64,000 nt of DNA from Arthrobotrys musiformis (lineage: Eukaryota; Ascomycota; Orbiliomycetes; Orbiliales; Orbiliaceae), in assembly GCA_036971715.1 (NCBI GenBank), contig JAVHJL010000003.1, positions 2,480,001-2,544,000 on the forward strand. The letters run 5' to 3'. The notes under the pieces were generated by a model. The model was not told where the DNA came from, ran no database searches, and saw nothing but the letters and a program-made list of their open reading frames with translations. Shown piece after piece: positions 13,301 to 23,129 of the stretch. The translations under genes were made by a program, and so were the position numbers. Each line of letters opens with the position of its first letter. Position 1 is the first letter of the stretch.

Positions 13301-13685
13301 TTTTTCTTGCTCTTAAATTAAATTTAATTTTAGGGTTCCATAAAGAGTGATGAGCATTAAAATCTCCAATTAATAATATTTTTTAATAGAATAATCTTTA
13401 ATCTTATTAAAAAATCAATTTACTATATATTCACCATTTTCCATATTTTGTTGTTTTTTGTTATAAATATTAATAAATCTAATTTCCCCAAATTTATTTA
13501 ATTTAAAATTAATTATTTGGTAGTTTTTATTTTTAATTAAATCTTCCCAATTTGTAATCTCATAAAGTAAATTCTTTTTTATAAAAGTAATTACCCTATT
13601 TCAATTTTTATTAGTTTCGTTAGTTTTTGGGTTTAAAAAAATTAGTTTAAACCCTGAATATATAATTATAATATTTTCCTTTAAG
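10370..13685 (-). mobile_element. LINE-A copy 2, internal ORF2 fragment, RIP-mutated
   Basis: Matches intact - copy ORF2 from the RNase H region (near 36240) to the endonuclease N-terminus (near 39560). Both element ends are missing. It is sandwiched between the 5' ends of copy 1 (at 10359) and copy 3 (at 13686), which point away from it. The retained frame (12282-12584 is the longest open piece) carries many RIP stops. Likely an older host element into which copies 1 and 3 inserted, later trimmed by deletion. Confidence 0.8.
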
Positions 13686-14105
13686 AAAACGAACTTCGAA
13701 AATACCGACCCCTCATAACTTTTTATCCAAAACCAAATAAAAGTACACCAATCGAAAGAGCAGAAAAAATTGATCAAAAATACTACAAAGTAAAAAAATA
13801 TACAAAAACTGATAAAAAATAATCACGATATAAAAATATAAAAATATTTACAATCATCTACCACACAAAAAAGGGATTTCTCGCTTAATTTAAATTAAAC
13901 TTTTTAAAAGTTAGTTTTAAAAATAGAGAACATATCAACTAGTTTATCTTTAAATGAACTAGTATTAGTGATATAGAGTTTTAAACCTATTTATTACAAA
14001 AAAAGATAGAAAAGACAGGTATTGATAAATATAATTAATTTAAGGAAAGAAATAAATAGAGAAGATCTGTTTTTAGAAATTAAAAGATTGAATAACTTTC
14101 TAAAA
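13686..14105 (+). mobile_element. LINE-A copy 3, 5' fragment, RIP-mutated
   Basis: Begins with the LINE 5' terminus (ACGAACTTCG) and covers the 5'UTR and the first ~60 codons of ORF1 (start codon mutated to ATA at 13923). It stops at AACTTTCT followed by a run of 13 A, exactly where the intact + copy begins. The rest of copy 3 is not found beyond the intact copy. An 8-9 nt piece of the 5'UTR (TGAACGGAG region) is deleted. Confidence 0.85.
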
Positions 14106-14114
14106 AAAAAAAAA

Positions 14115-14365
14115 CGAACTTCGAAAATACCGACCCCCCCATAACTTTTGAACGGAGTATCCAAAACCAAATAAAAGTACACCAATCGAAAGAGCGGAAA
14201 AAATTGATCAAAAATACTACAAAGTAAAAAAGCATACAAAGACCGATAGAAAATAATCACGACATAAAAATATAAAGATATTTGCGATCGTCTACCACAC
14301 AAAAAAAAAAAAAAAGGGGGTTCTCGCTTAATTTAAACTAAACCTTTTAAAGGTTAGTTTTAAAA
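14115..14365 (+). promoter_or_regulatory. LINE-A 5'UTR / presumed internal promoter
   Basis: The 5' terminus is the near-palindrome CGAA-C-TTCG, followed by a C7 run and, at 14301-14315, an A15 run (A16 in the - copy). The first ~120 nt are nearly unchanged even in RIP-mutated copies. Since LINEs must carry their own promoter, transcription signals are inferred here, but no specific factor site is recognised. Extra nucleotides at new insertions suggest the RNA starts about 20 nt upstream of this segment. Confidence 0.55.
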
Positions 14366-15526
14366 ATGGAGAACATACCAACTAGTTCATCTTTGGATGA
14401 ACTAGTATTAGCGACACAGGGTTTTAAACCTGTTCACCACAAAAAAAGACAGAGAAGACAGGTATCGGTAGATACAATTGATTCAAGGGAAGAAATAAAT
14501 AGAGAAGATCTGTTTCTGGAAATTAAAAGGTTGAATGACCTTCTAAAAGAAAGAGTACAGGAGGTAGAAGACCTAAAGCAGGAAATAAGAGAGTTGGAGA
14601 GAAACAACACAAAAAAGACATACGCCCAAATCGCCCAGAAAACATCAAAAACACCAAAAAAACAGGAAATAACCCAAAAACACCAAAAAACGCATAAAAC
14701 GCAAAATCTACAAAATCCACAAAATCCACAAAATTCAAAAATATCAATTAACCAACGAAGGTTAATTATTCCCAGAAGTACCACGGAACCTCCCATCCAA
14801 AAACCAAATATCTTCAGAGAAAAAATAAATAAAATTCTCAAAGAGAAGCCCAATAACCCAGAATTAATTATTTCTGGGATTTCTCTAAATCCAAAAGGGA
14901 ATCTAATTTTGATTACCCATGAGAACACCAAAAAAGAAGATATTCTGGAATACAAAGAAGAAATCTATCAAGAACTCATCAAAATAGATGAACACATACA
15001 AAGACCTTCCAAAATAGAGAGCTGGGGGTTCTTAGTTGTACACGGGATTTCTAGAGATCAAAAAATGGAAGATCTCAAAAAAGAGGTGGAAACAGACAAC
15101 ACAATCAAATTGGTTAACAATCCGAGATGGTTGATTAAGGAGGAAAAATTAGAAGGGAAGAAATTCTCTTCTATAGTAATTGCCACAAAAACAAAAATGG
15201 AGGCAATAGAAACACAAAACAGAGGATATATTTTTCTAGGAGGTGAAAAACTCAAAACAGAAAGATATATTAAATTCTCTGGAAACAATAGATGTACAAA
15301 TTGTCAAAAAACTGGCCACTATGCATTAAATTGCAGAAATGAATCAGCCTGCGAAATTTGTGCTGGAAAACACAAAACAATTAATCATTTGTGTAATATA
15401 TGCCAGGAAAATAAAAAGTCCTGTGACCATATAAAATACAAATGCATTAATTGTGGAGGAGAACATGGGGCAAAAAATTCCTTATGCCCTAAAAACAAAA
15501 AACAAAATATCACCTTAAATGAATAG
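14366..15526 (+). CDS. LINE-A ORF1 protein, Gag-like with zinc knuckles
   Basis: 386 residues, a nucleic-acid-binding, Gag-like protein expected to coat LINE RNA in the ribonucleoprotein particle. Residues ~44-80 are rich in Leu/Glu/Lys heptads and should form a coiled coil for multimerisation. Residues ~85-130 are a low-complexity Gln/Asn/Lys/Pro linker. Residues ~165-300 are a compact region where Tad1-type ORF1 proteins usually carry an RRM-like fold (inferred). The C-terminus is Cys/His-rich: C310-C313-H318-C323 is a classic CCHC knuckle, then Cys pairs at 329/332 and 343/346, and C360-C363-H367-C374. The ATG is the first in frame and is retained in several decayed copies. The stop overlaps the ORF2 start by 8 nt. 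Confidence 0.9.
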   Translation: MENIPTSSSLDELVLATQGFKPVHHKKRQRRQVSVDTIDSREEINREDLFLEIKRLNDLLKERVQEVEDLKQEIRELERNNTKKTYAQIAQKTSKTPKKQEITQKHQKTHKTQNLQNPQNPQNSKISINQRRLIIPRSTTEPPIQKPNIFREKINKILKEKPNNPELIISGISLNPKGNLILITHENTKKEDILEYKEEIYQELIKIDEHIQRPSKIESWGFLVVHGISRDQKMEDLKKEVETDNTIKLVNNPRWLIKEEKLEGKKFSSIVIATKTKMEAIETQNRGYIFLGGEKLKTERYIKFSGNNRCTNCQKTGHYALNCRNESACEICAGKHKTINHLCNICQENKKSCDHIKYKCINCGGEHGAKNSLCPKNKKQNITLNE

Positions 15527-18500
15527 GGATATTTTAAAAATAATACAACACAATTGTAGAAGATCTACAAATATAATGCAGTCAATCTTAAACTCTGCAT
15601 TAATTTACGACAACACGGATTTAATTTTCCTACAAGAACCGTGGTTCTCAAAGGAAAATACTACAATTACACACTCAGGGTTTAAACCAATTTTTTCAAA
15701 CCCAAAAACCAACGAAACCAACAAAAACCGAAATAGGGTAATTACTTTTATAAAAAAGAATTTACCCTACGAGATCACAAACCGGGAAGATTTAATTAAA
15801 GATGAGGACTGCCAGATAATTGATTTTAAATCAAACAAATTTGGGGAAATCAGATTTATTAATATCTACAACGAAAAACAACAAAATACGGAAAATGGTG
15901 AATATACAGTAAATCGACTCTTTAATAAGATCAAAGATTACTGCACCAAAAAAACATTATTAATCGGAGATTTTAATGCTCATCACTCTTTATGGAACCC
16001 TGAAATTAAATTTAATTTAAGAGCAGGAAAAATAATAGAGTTGATCGAAGATAAAAATCTACAATTAATAAATAAAAATGGCATACCAACTTATTATAAT
16101 GTCAGGAAAAATAATAAATCTGAATCCTCAATCATTGACCTATCTTTTGCAACCATTAATTTAAAAGAATTAATTATGGATTGGAAAATAGATGAAAAAA
16201 TTGATACAGGATCAGATCATGAGGTAATCTCAATTAAAATAAAACCAAAAGAAAATGACTTAGTAGACAACCCTTTGTCAACTAACAAATTTAATTGGAA
16301 TAAAACTAATTGGGAAAACTTCGAAAAAGAATTATTAAGTCTAGATAAAAATCTAGATAAAAATAATTTATGGAAAGATCGCCTTTTTTCATTTTATGAG
16401 AAAAGAGAAGATCTAGAAAATAATTTGGAAGTTGCAACATCTCTTTTTCAAAAAAATATAATTTTGGCAGTAGAAAGATCTACACCAATTTTAAAAATAA
16501 CACCAAAATCAAAAATTTGGTGGAATGAGGAAATTGAAAAAACAAGAAAAGAGATGTTGCAACAAAAAAGGACATGGAAATTAAATAGGACCCAACAAAA
16601 TTGGGAACTATTTAAAATCAAAAGGAATAAACATTTTAGAGAAATTAGATCCTCTAAGGAGAAATCCTGGACTAATTTTCTAGAAAATGCAAAAGACAAA
16701 GAAATATTCCTAGCGCTTAATTTTTCTAAACCTAGAAAAATCCAAAAAATGCCAAATCTAATTTATGAGGACAGGAATGCCCTTAATTTTGAAGATAAGG
16801 CAAAAATATTAAGAAAGGCGTTATTTCCAAAACCACCAAATTATACAAAAACAACAAATCCACTGTTACCAGTGGAAATAACAATTAACAAAAAGTTAAT
16901 GGAATGGAAAAAGATAAGAGATAGTGAAATCAAAGAAGCTATCTTCTCATCCAATTCCAAAAAAGCACCAGGACCAGATGGAATTAATTTTCTATGTCTA
17001 AAAAGGGCTTACGAAATTATACCGGGAAGATTTAATGATTTATTCAAACAATTATTAAATTATGGGTACCATCCAATATGCTTCAGAGAAGCAATTGGGG
17101 CAATTTTACCTAAACCAAATAAACCGGATTATAATATTCCAAAAGCTTACAGAATTATTAGTCTCCTAAATTGTTTAGGAAAAATATCAGAGAAAATAAT
17201 AGCAAGAAGAATAGCCTTCTTATCAGAAACTAATAAAATTCTAAATCCAGAACAAATTGGAGGCAGAAAACAAAGATCTGCAATTGATGCAGCTTTGTCA
17301 TTAGTTCATGATATAGAAATGGCTAATTCAGAAAAGTTAAAAACCTCTGTTTTATTCCTAGACGTTAAAGGGGCTTTTGATAATGTTTCAAAGGAAAGAT
17401 TAATTAATACCTTAGAAGACATGAAGTTCCCCAAACGATTAATTTCGTGGATTAATAATTTTATGTCCAAAAGATTAATTAAACTGGCCTTCGATGGACA
17501 AGTAGAAAAATTAAAACCAGTTGAAACTGGAATACCACAAGGTTCCCCAATATCCCCAATTCTTTTTCTATTATATTTAACACCACTATTTAATTTATTA
17601 GAACAAAAAACGCCTTCTATCATTAAACCATCTTATATAGATGATTTGGCGTTAATTGCAACTAATAAAAAAATAGAAACAAATATATATGAATTAGAAG
17701 AAACTGCAAAAATAGCCTTTAATTGGGCTGCAGATAATGCAGTAGCTTTTGATGACATAAAATCAGAGCTAATTCATTTTAAAACAAATTTAAAAAAGAA
17801 AAATGAATTTGGGGAATTAAATATTGAGCTACCAAATGGTACAATAATAAAACCTACCAACAATATAAGGTGGTTAGGTATATATTTCGATATGAAATTG
17901 AATTTTAAACACCACATTAAAATAAAAACAAGTGCAGCAAATAAAATTTTAAATTTTATCAAGGCACTTGCTAATTCAGAAAAAGGACTTAAAACTAAAG
18001 CGATAATACAATTGTATAAAAGCTGCGTTTGTTCTATTTCCGACTATGGGTCTGAAATATGGTGGAAAAACCAAAAACAACAAAATGTTTTGAAAGAATT
18101 TAAATTAATTCAAAATAAGATGTTGAGAAAAATAACAGGAGGCTTCAAAACAACTCCAATAAATATATTGGAAGTTGAGGCCTCTATTTTACCACCAGAA
18201 ATAAGACTAAATGGGATACAAAGAAGGTATGCCCTAAGATCCCTTTTTCTTAATAAAAATCATCCAATAAAAAAGAGATCTCCAGAGTCATTCCCACCAG
18301 AATTTAATTTTGGAAGAGAGGAAACAGGACTGGGACCTTATTTAAAATGGAATGAAAATAAAAAAGAAGGGGACAAAAAAGAATATGCCTCCACACTGGA
18401 CAGAATACTATCAAGAATTAATTTCTTGATAAACCCATATACAAAAATTGAGGAATTAAATATAAAATTCAATCCACCTTGGATTGAAAATAAAATTAAT

Positions 18501-19556
18501 TTCCTCATAAATAACGTACCCAAGGACTTAGAAGCAGAAAACCACAAAAATAAAAAAGAAGTTGAACTAAATTCTAGGGAAAACTTACTTATTTATACAG
18601 ACGGTTCTATGCTGGAAATAGAAAATAAAAATAATAAAAAAAAGAATAATAAAAATAAAAAAGAAAAATCCTTGGGGGCTGGAATTTATGGAGAAATAGA
18701 TAATAAATCTATTTTCGAAATTTATTTTAGTTTGGGAAAAAGTATGGAGGTATATGATGCAGAATTAATTGCTTTAAGGAAAGGGTTCGAAAAATCCTTT
18801 GAAGTAATTAATAAAAATAAAGAGGTGAAGAATATTTATTTCTTCACCGACAACCAGGCTGCAATAAAAAGGTTACAAAACCTAAATTTAGGGCCTGGTC
18901 AGGAGACAACTTCAGAAATTTGGGATATGGCAAATGAATTAAATTCTAGAAATATTAACATATTTATAGAATGGGTCCCAGGTCACTCTGAAGTTGTTGG
19001 AAATGAAAAGGCAGATTACTTAGCCAAGGAAGCTGCAAAAATAAAAAAGAAAAGCCTATTCAAGTCCTTCGCCTATTTAAAAAGAAAAATTAAAGAAAAG
19101 GACTTACTAGAATGGGAAGAAAAATACAAAAAACAAAAAAACAGGCCAAATTATATTAATAGGCCAAAGTTAAAAAGAAATAAGATATTTACTAAGTTTA
19201 GTAATAATTTTGTTTCTTCTTTAACTCAACTGAGGACTGGGCATGGGTACTTTAACAGTTATTTATATAAAATTCCAAATTCTGGAATTTTAAATAAAAA
19301 CTGTACATGCAGAAATAAGCCTCAAACACCAAAACACTTAATTATGGAATGCAAAATCTATAATGAAGAGAGAGAGGTATTAAAAAGGAAACTCAAAAAA
19401 GCTAATAAACAATTAGATTATTACTTTTTATTATTTAATAATGAAGGTATGATCTTTTTGGAAGAGTTCCTAAATAAAACAAATATTGCAAAAAGAAAAT
19501 GCAATAAAAATCCTAAAAATGATTATTTCACAGGATGGGGAAATCTGGAAGTTTGA
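15519..19556 (+). CDS. LINE-A ORF2 polyprotein: endonuclease, reverse transcriptase, RNase H
   Basis: 1345 residues; nicks target DNA and reverse-transcribes LINE RNA from the nicked end. Residues 1-245 are an APE-type endonuclease: N11, E40, GDFNAHH around 150-156 and SDH at 232-234. RT occupies ~480-790: FLDVKGAF with catalytic D615 (motif A), GIPQGSPISPILF (671-683) and YIDD (706-709); Ile at the second position is less usual than Ala. RNase H occupies ~1023-1172: YTDGS (D1028), E1082, D1111 and EWVPGHSEVVGNEKAD ending at 1166. A C-terminal Cys/His motif (C1262, C1264, H1273, C1278) follows. The domain order fits fungal Tad1/I-clade LINEs. All catalytic residues are present, so it is predicted active. 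Translation probably depends on termination-reinitiation at the ORF1/ORF2 overlap. Confidence 0.94.
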   Translation: MNRDILKIIQHNCRRSTNIMQSILNSALIYDNTDLIFLQEPWFSKENTTITHSGFKPIFSNPKTNETNKNRNRVITFIKKNLPYEITNREDLIKDEDCQIIDFKSNKFGEIRFINIYNEKQQNTENGEYTVNRLFNKIKDYCTKKTLLIGDFNAHHSLWNPEIKFNLRAGKIIELIEDKNLQLINKNGIPTYYNVRKNNKSESSIIDLSFATINLKELIMDWKIDEKIDTGSDHEVISIKIKPKENDLVDNPLSTNKFNWNKTNWENFEKELLSLDKNLDKNNLWKDRLFSFYEKREDLENNLEVATSLFQKNIILAVERSTPILKITPKSKIWWNEEIEKTRKEMLQQKRTWKLNRTQQNWELFKIKRNKHFREIRSSKEKSWTNFLENAKDKEIFLALNFSKPRKIQKMPNLIYEDRNALNFEDKAKILRKALFPKPPNYTKTTNPLLPVEITINKKLMEWKKIRDSEIKEAIFSSNSKKAPGPDGINFLCLKRAYEIIPGRFNDLFKQLLNYGYHPICFREAIGAILPKPNKPDYNIPKAYRIISLLNCLGKISEKIIARRIAFLSETNKILNPEQIGGRKQRSAIDAALSLVHDIEMANSEKLKTSVLFLDVKGAFDNVSKERLINTLEDMKFPKRLISWINNFMSKRLIKLAFDGQVEKLKPVETGIPQGSPISPILFLLYLTPLFNLLEQKTPSIIKPSYIDDLALIATNKKIETNIYELEETAKIAFNWAADNAVAFDDIKSELIHFKTNLKKKNEFGELNIELPNGTIIKPTNNIRWLGIYFDMKLNFKHHIKIKTSAANKILNFIKALANSEKGLKTKAIIQLYKSCVCSISDYGSEIWWKNQKQQNVLKEFKLIQNKMLRKITGGFKTTPINILEVEASILPPEIRLNGIQRRYALRSLFLNKNHPIKKRSPESFPPEFNFGREETGLGPYLKWNENKKEGDKKEYASTLDRILSRINFLINPYTKIEELNIKFNPPWIENKINFLINNVPKDLEAENHKNKKEVELNSRENLLIYTDGSMLEIENKNNKKKNNKNKKEKSLGAGIYGEIDNKSIFEIYFSLGKSMEVYDAELIALRKGFEKSFEVINKNKEVKNIYFFTDNQAAIKRLQNLNLGPGQETTSEIWDMANELNSRNINIFIEWVPGHSEVVGNEKADYLAKEAAKIKKKSLFKSFAYLKRKIKEKDLLEWEEKYKKQKNRPNYINRPKLKRNKIFTKFSNNFVSSLTQLRTGHGYFNSYLYKIPNSGILNKNCTCRNKPQTPKHLIMECKIYNEEREVLKRKLKKANKQLDYYFLLFNNEGMIFLEEFLNKTNIAKRKCNKNPKNDYFTGWGNLEV

Positions 19557-19871
19557 AAAAATGAAAAGGTTCCGGAAATGAGATATATCATTTTAATATT
19601 ACATCAAAGTGGATGGGTAAGAACAACAGATATACGACATTGTTCTTTTAATGGGAAAAAAGAAGAAAGAGACAAAAAGGGTTAGAAGGAACCTCAAAAA
19701 ACAAAAAACAAAAATAAAAATAAAAACAAAAAACAAAAATAAAAAATGATTTTATGTAGTTTTCATTTTTAATGAGGAGCGAAAATCATGTATTTTAATT
19801 TCTTTTCCTTCATTCCGCCATAACCGAAAGGTTGCATGCGTGTATGATAAATAATAATAATAATAATAATA
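19557..19871 (+). other. LINE-A 3'UTR with GAAA-loop hairpin and (TAA)n tail
   Basis: Contains a segment (~19590-19635, AATATTACATCAAAGTGGAT onward) and a terminal segment (~19813-19850) that both recur in the SINE. At 19821-19834 the RNA can fold as stem UAACC/GGUUG closed by a GAAA tetraloop, directly before the tail. This is the likely RT recognition structure. Nearly unmutated in all RIP-damaged copies. Confidence 0.8.
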
Positions 19872-22480
19872 TATTTTAATATATGAATTAATTTTAGAGA
19901 AGAATAGAAGACAGCTTTCAAATGCTATTATAAACTATTTAAATATATAATAATATTTTTTAGATTTACTAATATTCCTACATTTTTCCAAGCTTTTATA
20001 AATCATATTTTATAAAATTATATTAATATAATTTATATAATTTACTTAAATAATATTTTTATTTATAGTAAAAATTTAAAAAAATATAAAAAATATGTTA
20101 ATTTAATATTTAATATCTTAAAAAAATATAATTTATGATATTCCCTTAATAAATCTAAATTTACTATTATAGAATACAAATTTCTAAAAACTATAGTTAT
20201 TTTAAATAATATTAAAATAAATTTATAAAAAATCCAAACTATTCAAAAATAACCTTTATTAAAAAATATTAAAAATATATAATCATTTTTAGGATTTTAT
20301 AATTATTACTAATAATTTATTTAAAAATATAGTTTTATATTAATAACCCTTATAAAATTTATAAGAAAATAAGTTAAATTTAAGTTTATATTTAAAAAAC
20401 TTAAAATTTTCAAAATTTTAAAAAATATCTTCATATTTGTTCTAATATTTAAGATTTATAATTTAAAATTTTTTATTAAAATAAAAATAAATATTTTAAT
20501 TATTACTTTAAAAATATACTTTTTATAGTAATATCTTAATTAAAAATAGTATTTAATTATTTATTTCTTTTATAAATTTAACCTTATATAATTATAATAT
20601 TTAATATATAATAAAGAATTTATAACTATTATAAAAGCTTGTAAAAAATAACATATTTATTTTCAAATTAAGAAATCTTTCATAATTTTTTCTAATTATA
20701 AAAACTTTATCTTTTTTTTAATTATAAAAAAATTTAATTATAAATAAATTCACTAATAAAAATTTCTCTTAAAATATAATATAAAAATCATCTACTTCAA
20801 AAGTAAAGAAAATACTCTAGTAAATATAATAAATTAACAATTAAATTTTATAAAAAAAATAGAATTTGACAAAAGAACTATCCTATTAAAAAAAAAAACT
20901 TACATTATCATTAATAAATTTCTTAACTTTACAGAATATTATATCAAAAATAAATTCCAAACCTAATTTATAAATAGCTATTAATAAAATTCAATAATAA
21001 AAAAAATTTTAAAAAAATTCCAAAATTTGCTAAAATATTATGTATTATATAAAGGAATTATTATATTTAAAAAATTTCTTTATATTTTAATTAAAAAATT
21101 TTAAAAGAAAATCATCACCTAATATTATAATTTAGAAATATATAATTATTTAAATATTAATTAAATATAAGAGTTTATTATTAAAATATATTTTTAACTT
21201 TAAATAAAAAAATATATTAAAAAATATATCAAAATTTATAACATATATTACAAAAATAAATTTAATTAATATAAACTATATAATATATTTTAATCTTATA
21301 ATATATCTAATACACCTTTTAAAATTATTATATATAATTTTATTTAAGGAATACTATATATATAATGTACTCTTATTAATGCTATTTATAACAAAATATT
21401 AATTATTATTGATAAATTTTCAAAAACTACTATCTTTATTCTATAATGCAGTTAATAGGGAACTAAAGAATTCTAATAAATATATTATTAATATATTTTT
21501 TCCAAATATAAAATCTAACAAAAATATATTTATAATAAAAATCTACTTTTTATTAGCAAATATTGGTAGTTAGTTATAAATTAAATAGGATCAAAAATTA
21601 ATATTGTGATAAAATCTTACTTTTAGACTAATAGAGTTTCAGAATATTTTATCCAAATTTTCAAAATATATTTCTAAAATTTTCTTAATTATATTTAAAA
21701 TAATTAAATATTTTTTCTGTTTTTAGTAGAATTTATATATAATATATTTTAATATAGTGCTATTAAATATATTTTATATAAAATATTGTATAAATGAAAT
21801 CTTAAGGCCTTTTTATTTTTATTCCTTTTAAAGAAAATTGTACTAGAAGCCAAGAAATATATGGAATAAATAAAAAATCTTTATAGTATTTTTAAAAAAG
21901 ATTTCAAATTTTTTTAAAAATAAATGGCCTATTATTATGATAAAAATCATTTAGAAACTTTATTATTAAAAGAAGGAAATAAAGCATATTTGTTTGTATG
22001 AAATCTAAAAAATAGGTGTTTTAATAAAAAACTTGATTATTAGAAATTTAGCTTTTACATAATTAAAAAATAACTTGGAAAATATTAATATAAATTAGAC
22101 ATATTTAGATTTTTAAAAATCTACCGTATATTTTATATATCAGTTTTTAAACTGGCTTTTTTAGGATTTTAAGAAAACTTTAATAACATTAAGATAGAAT
22201 ATGACAATTTCACTAAATACAACGTTGAAAGAATTTTTAAAGGATTTAATAAAAATAATGAATATCTTATCCAATGATCTTAATTTTACAACTTAGAAAA
22301 TGATTTTTGGCAACTAAAAGAAAACATCTCCCTAGAACTTATCCAGTTTTTTCTAAAGCAATCCAAAATATCTATTCAATAAAGAACCACAGAGTTAAAA
22401 AGAAAATGTAGATAGTTTAAAAAAATTTAAGATTAGTATTAATTTAGATAAAATATTATTTCGTAACTTTTATTTATTCA
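19872..22480 (+). pseudogene. Gypsy-A Pol remnant: RT, RNase H, integrase, C-terminal domain
   Basis: RIP-degraded Ty3/gypsy pol continuing the frame interrupted at 4652. From 19893 the RT resumes with the K-T-A-F motif. It proceeds through an 'LTN-P-FQ-FIN' type stretch (~19965) and a decayed Y-L-D-D-I-IYS motif (~20030-20060) to 'FLGF-NYY' (~20285). RNase H follows near 20530-20850 with a YNIYNKELLAI-type motif. The integrase core lies at ~21300-21830, with IDKFSKTT and a decayed Q-T-D-G-Q-T-E-R box. A terminal domain near 21910-22170 ends in a degraded R-I-H-P-V-F-H-V-S motif. TAA and TAG stops sit at former Gln and Trp codons. Not functional. Confidence 0.75.
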
Positions 22481-22742
22481 CACCCTTGGCTATACACATA
22501 GTTTGTTAAGCACCAACAGTACTCCTCATCCCAATACTCCTCCAACCCCTCCAAGAATGAAGAAGTACCCCCCACTCTGCACAATATGCCAGAGTTATTA
22601 ACAACATATTAACACACACCATTTAAATAATACAGCTTATAAGTAAAATATCAGTTATTAGTGACCTAGCATGCTAAAAAAGGATATTTTTGTAAGGCAT
22701 TTTATATATTTATTGAAAATAATGAATAAAAGAAAAAATCAT
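22481..22742. other. C-rich, weakly mutated segment between gypsy-A pol and 3' LTR
   Basis: At 22490-22680 the + strand suddenly contains many C residues (CTCCAACCCCTCC, GTACCCCCC) and few G, in contrast to flanking DNA. No convincing ORF or second copy noticed. Could be a single-copy part of the element that RIP did not attack. Confidence 0.4.
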
Positions 22743-23129
22743 TTAATTTATAAATTCTAAATTTTTATAAATATCTTTTACAAAAATATCTACAGAAAAA
22801 CCAAAATCTTCCATAATATTTTCAAAAAAATTTAAACTATTTAGTATAATATTAACATTTTCTTAAAAATATTGTTGTATAATTATAAATTTTGAATACT
22901 CTTTATCTTTATATTCTATGTTTAAAACCTTCTCATTATCTGCTAGATAAAGATTTAGATTGAAATCTATTACTTTATCAAGAGTAAGTTCTAGAATGAA
23001 ATAATATATTAGTTTTTTTAACATTAAAGAAATCCCTTCCTTCTTAAAATTAGAACTTTTTAGTTTCTCTAATAACTCCAATTCTGCTTCTACATAAGCT
23101 ATATTTTTATAATATTTTTTTATTACAAT
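22743..23129 (-). pseudogene. Unknown ORF remnant, ~128 codons, one internal stop
   Basis: On - , a frame from 23129 to 22743 is open except for one TAA at 22863-22865. The upstream part (22863-23081) has its own ATG and 72 codons. The predicted product is a normal-looking mix of Leu, Lys, Glu, Phe and Tyr (for example AELELLEKLKSS and ENIMEDFGFSVDIF), with heptad-like Leu spacing early on. No family recognised. It lies antisense to gypsy-A between pol and the 3' LTR, so it is either sequence captured by the element or an antisense accessory frame. Base composition is less decayed than its neighbours. Confidence that it once encoded protein is moderate. Confidence 0.4.

Larger units (their letters stand above)
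14115..19871 (+). mobile_element. LINE-A intact copy (+), Tad1/I-like
   Basis: Complete non-LTR retrotransposon: 251-nt 5'UTR, two uninterrupted ORFs, ~290-nt 3'UTR and (TAA)n tail. Protein sequences are identical to those of the intact - copy. Upstream lies the RIP-mutated 5' fragment of another copy. Downstream lies gypsy-A RT, not the rest of that fragment, so no target duplication brackets it. Absence of RIP in the midst of RIP-degraded relatives implies arrival or replacement after the last RIP cycle. Confidence 0.95.

Noticed and set aside
14434..14955. 173-codon frame antisense to LINE ORF1
   Set aside because: Shadow of ORF1; Cys/Phe-rich and repeated only because ORF1 is repeated.
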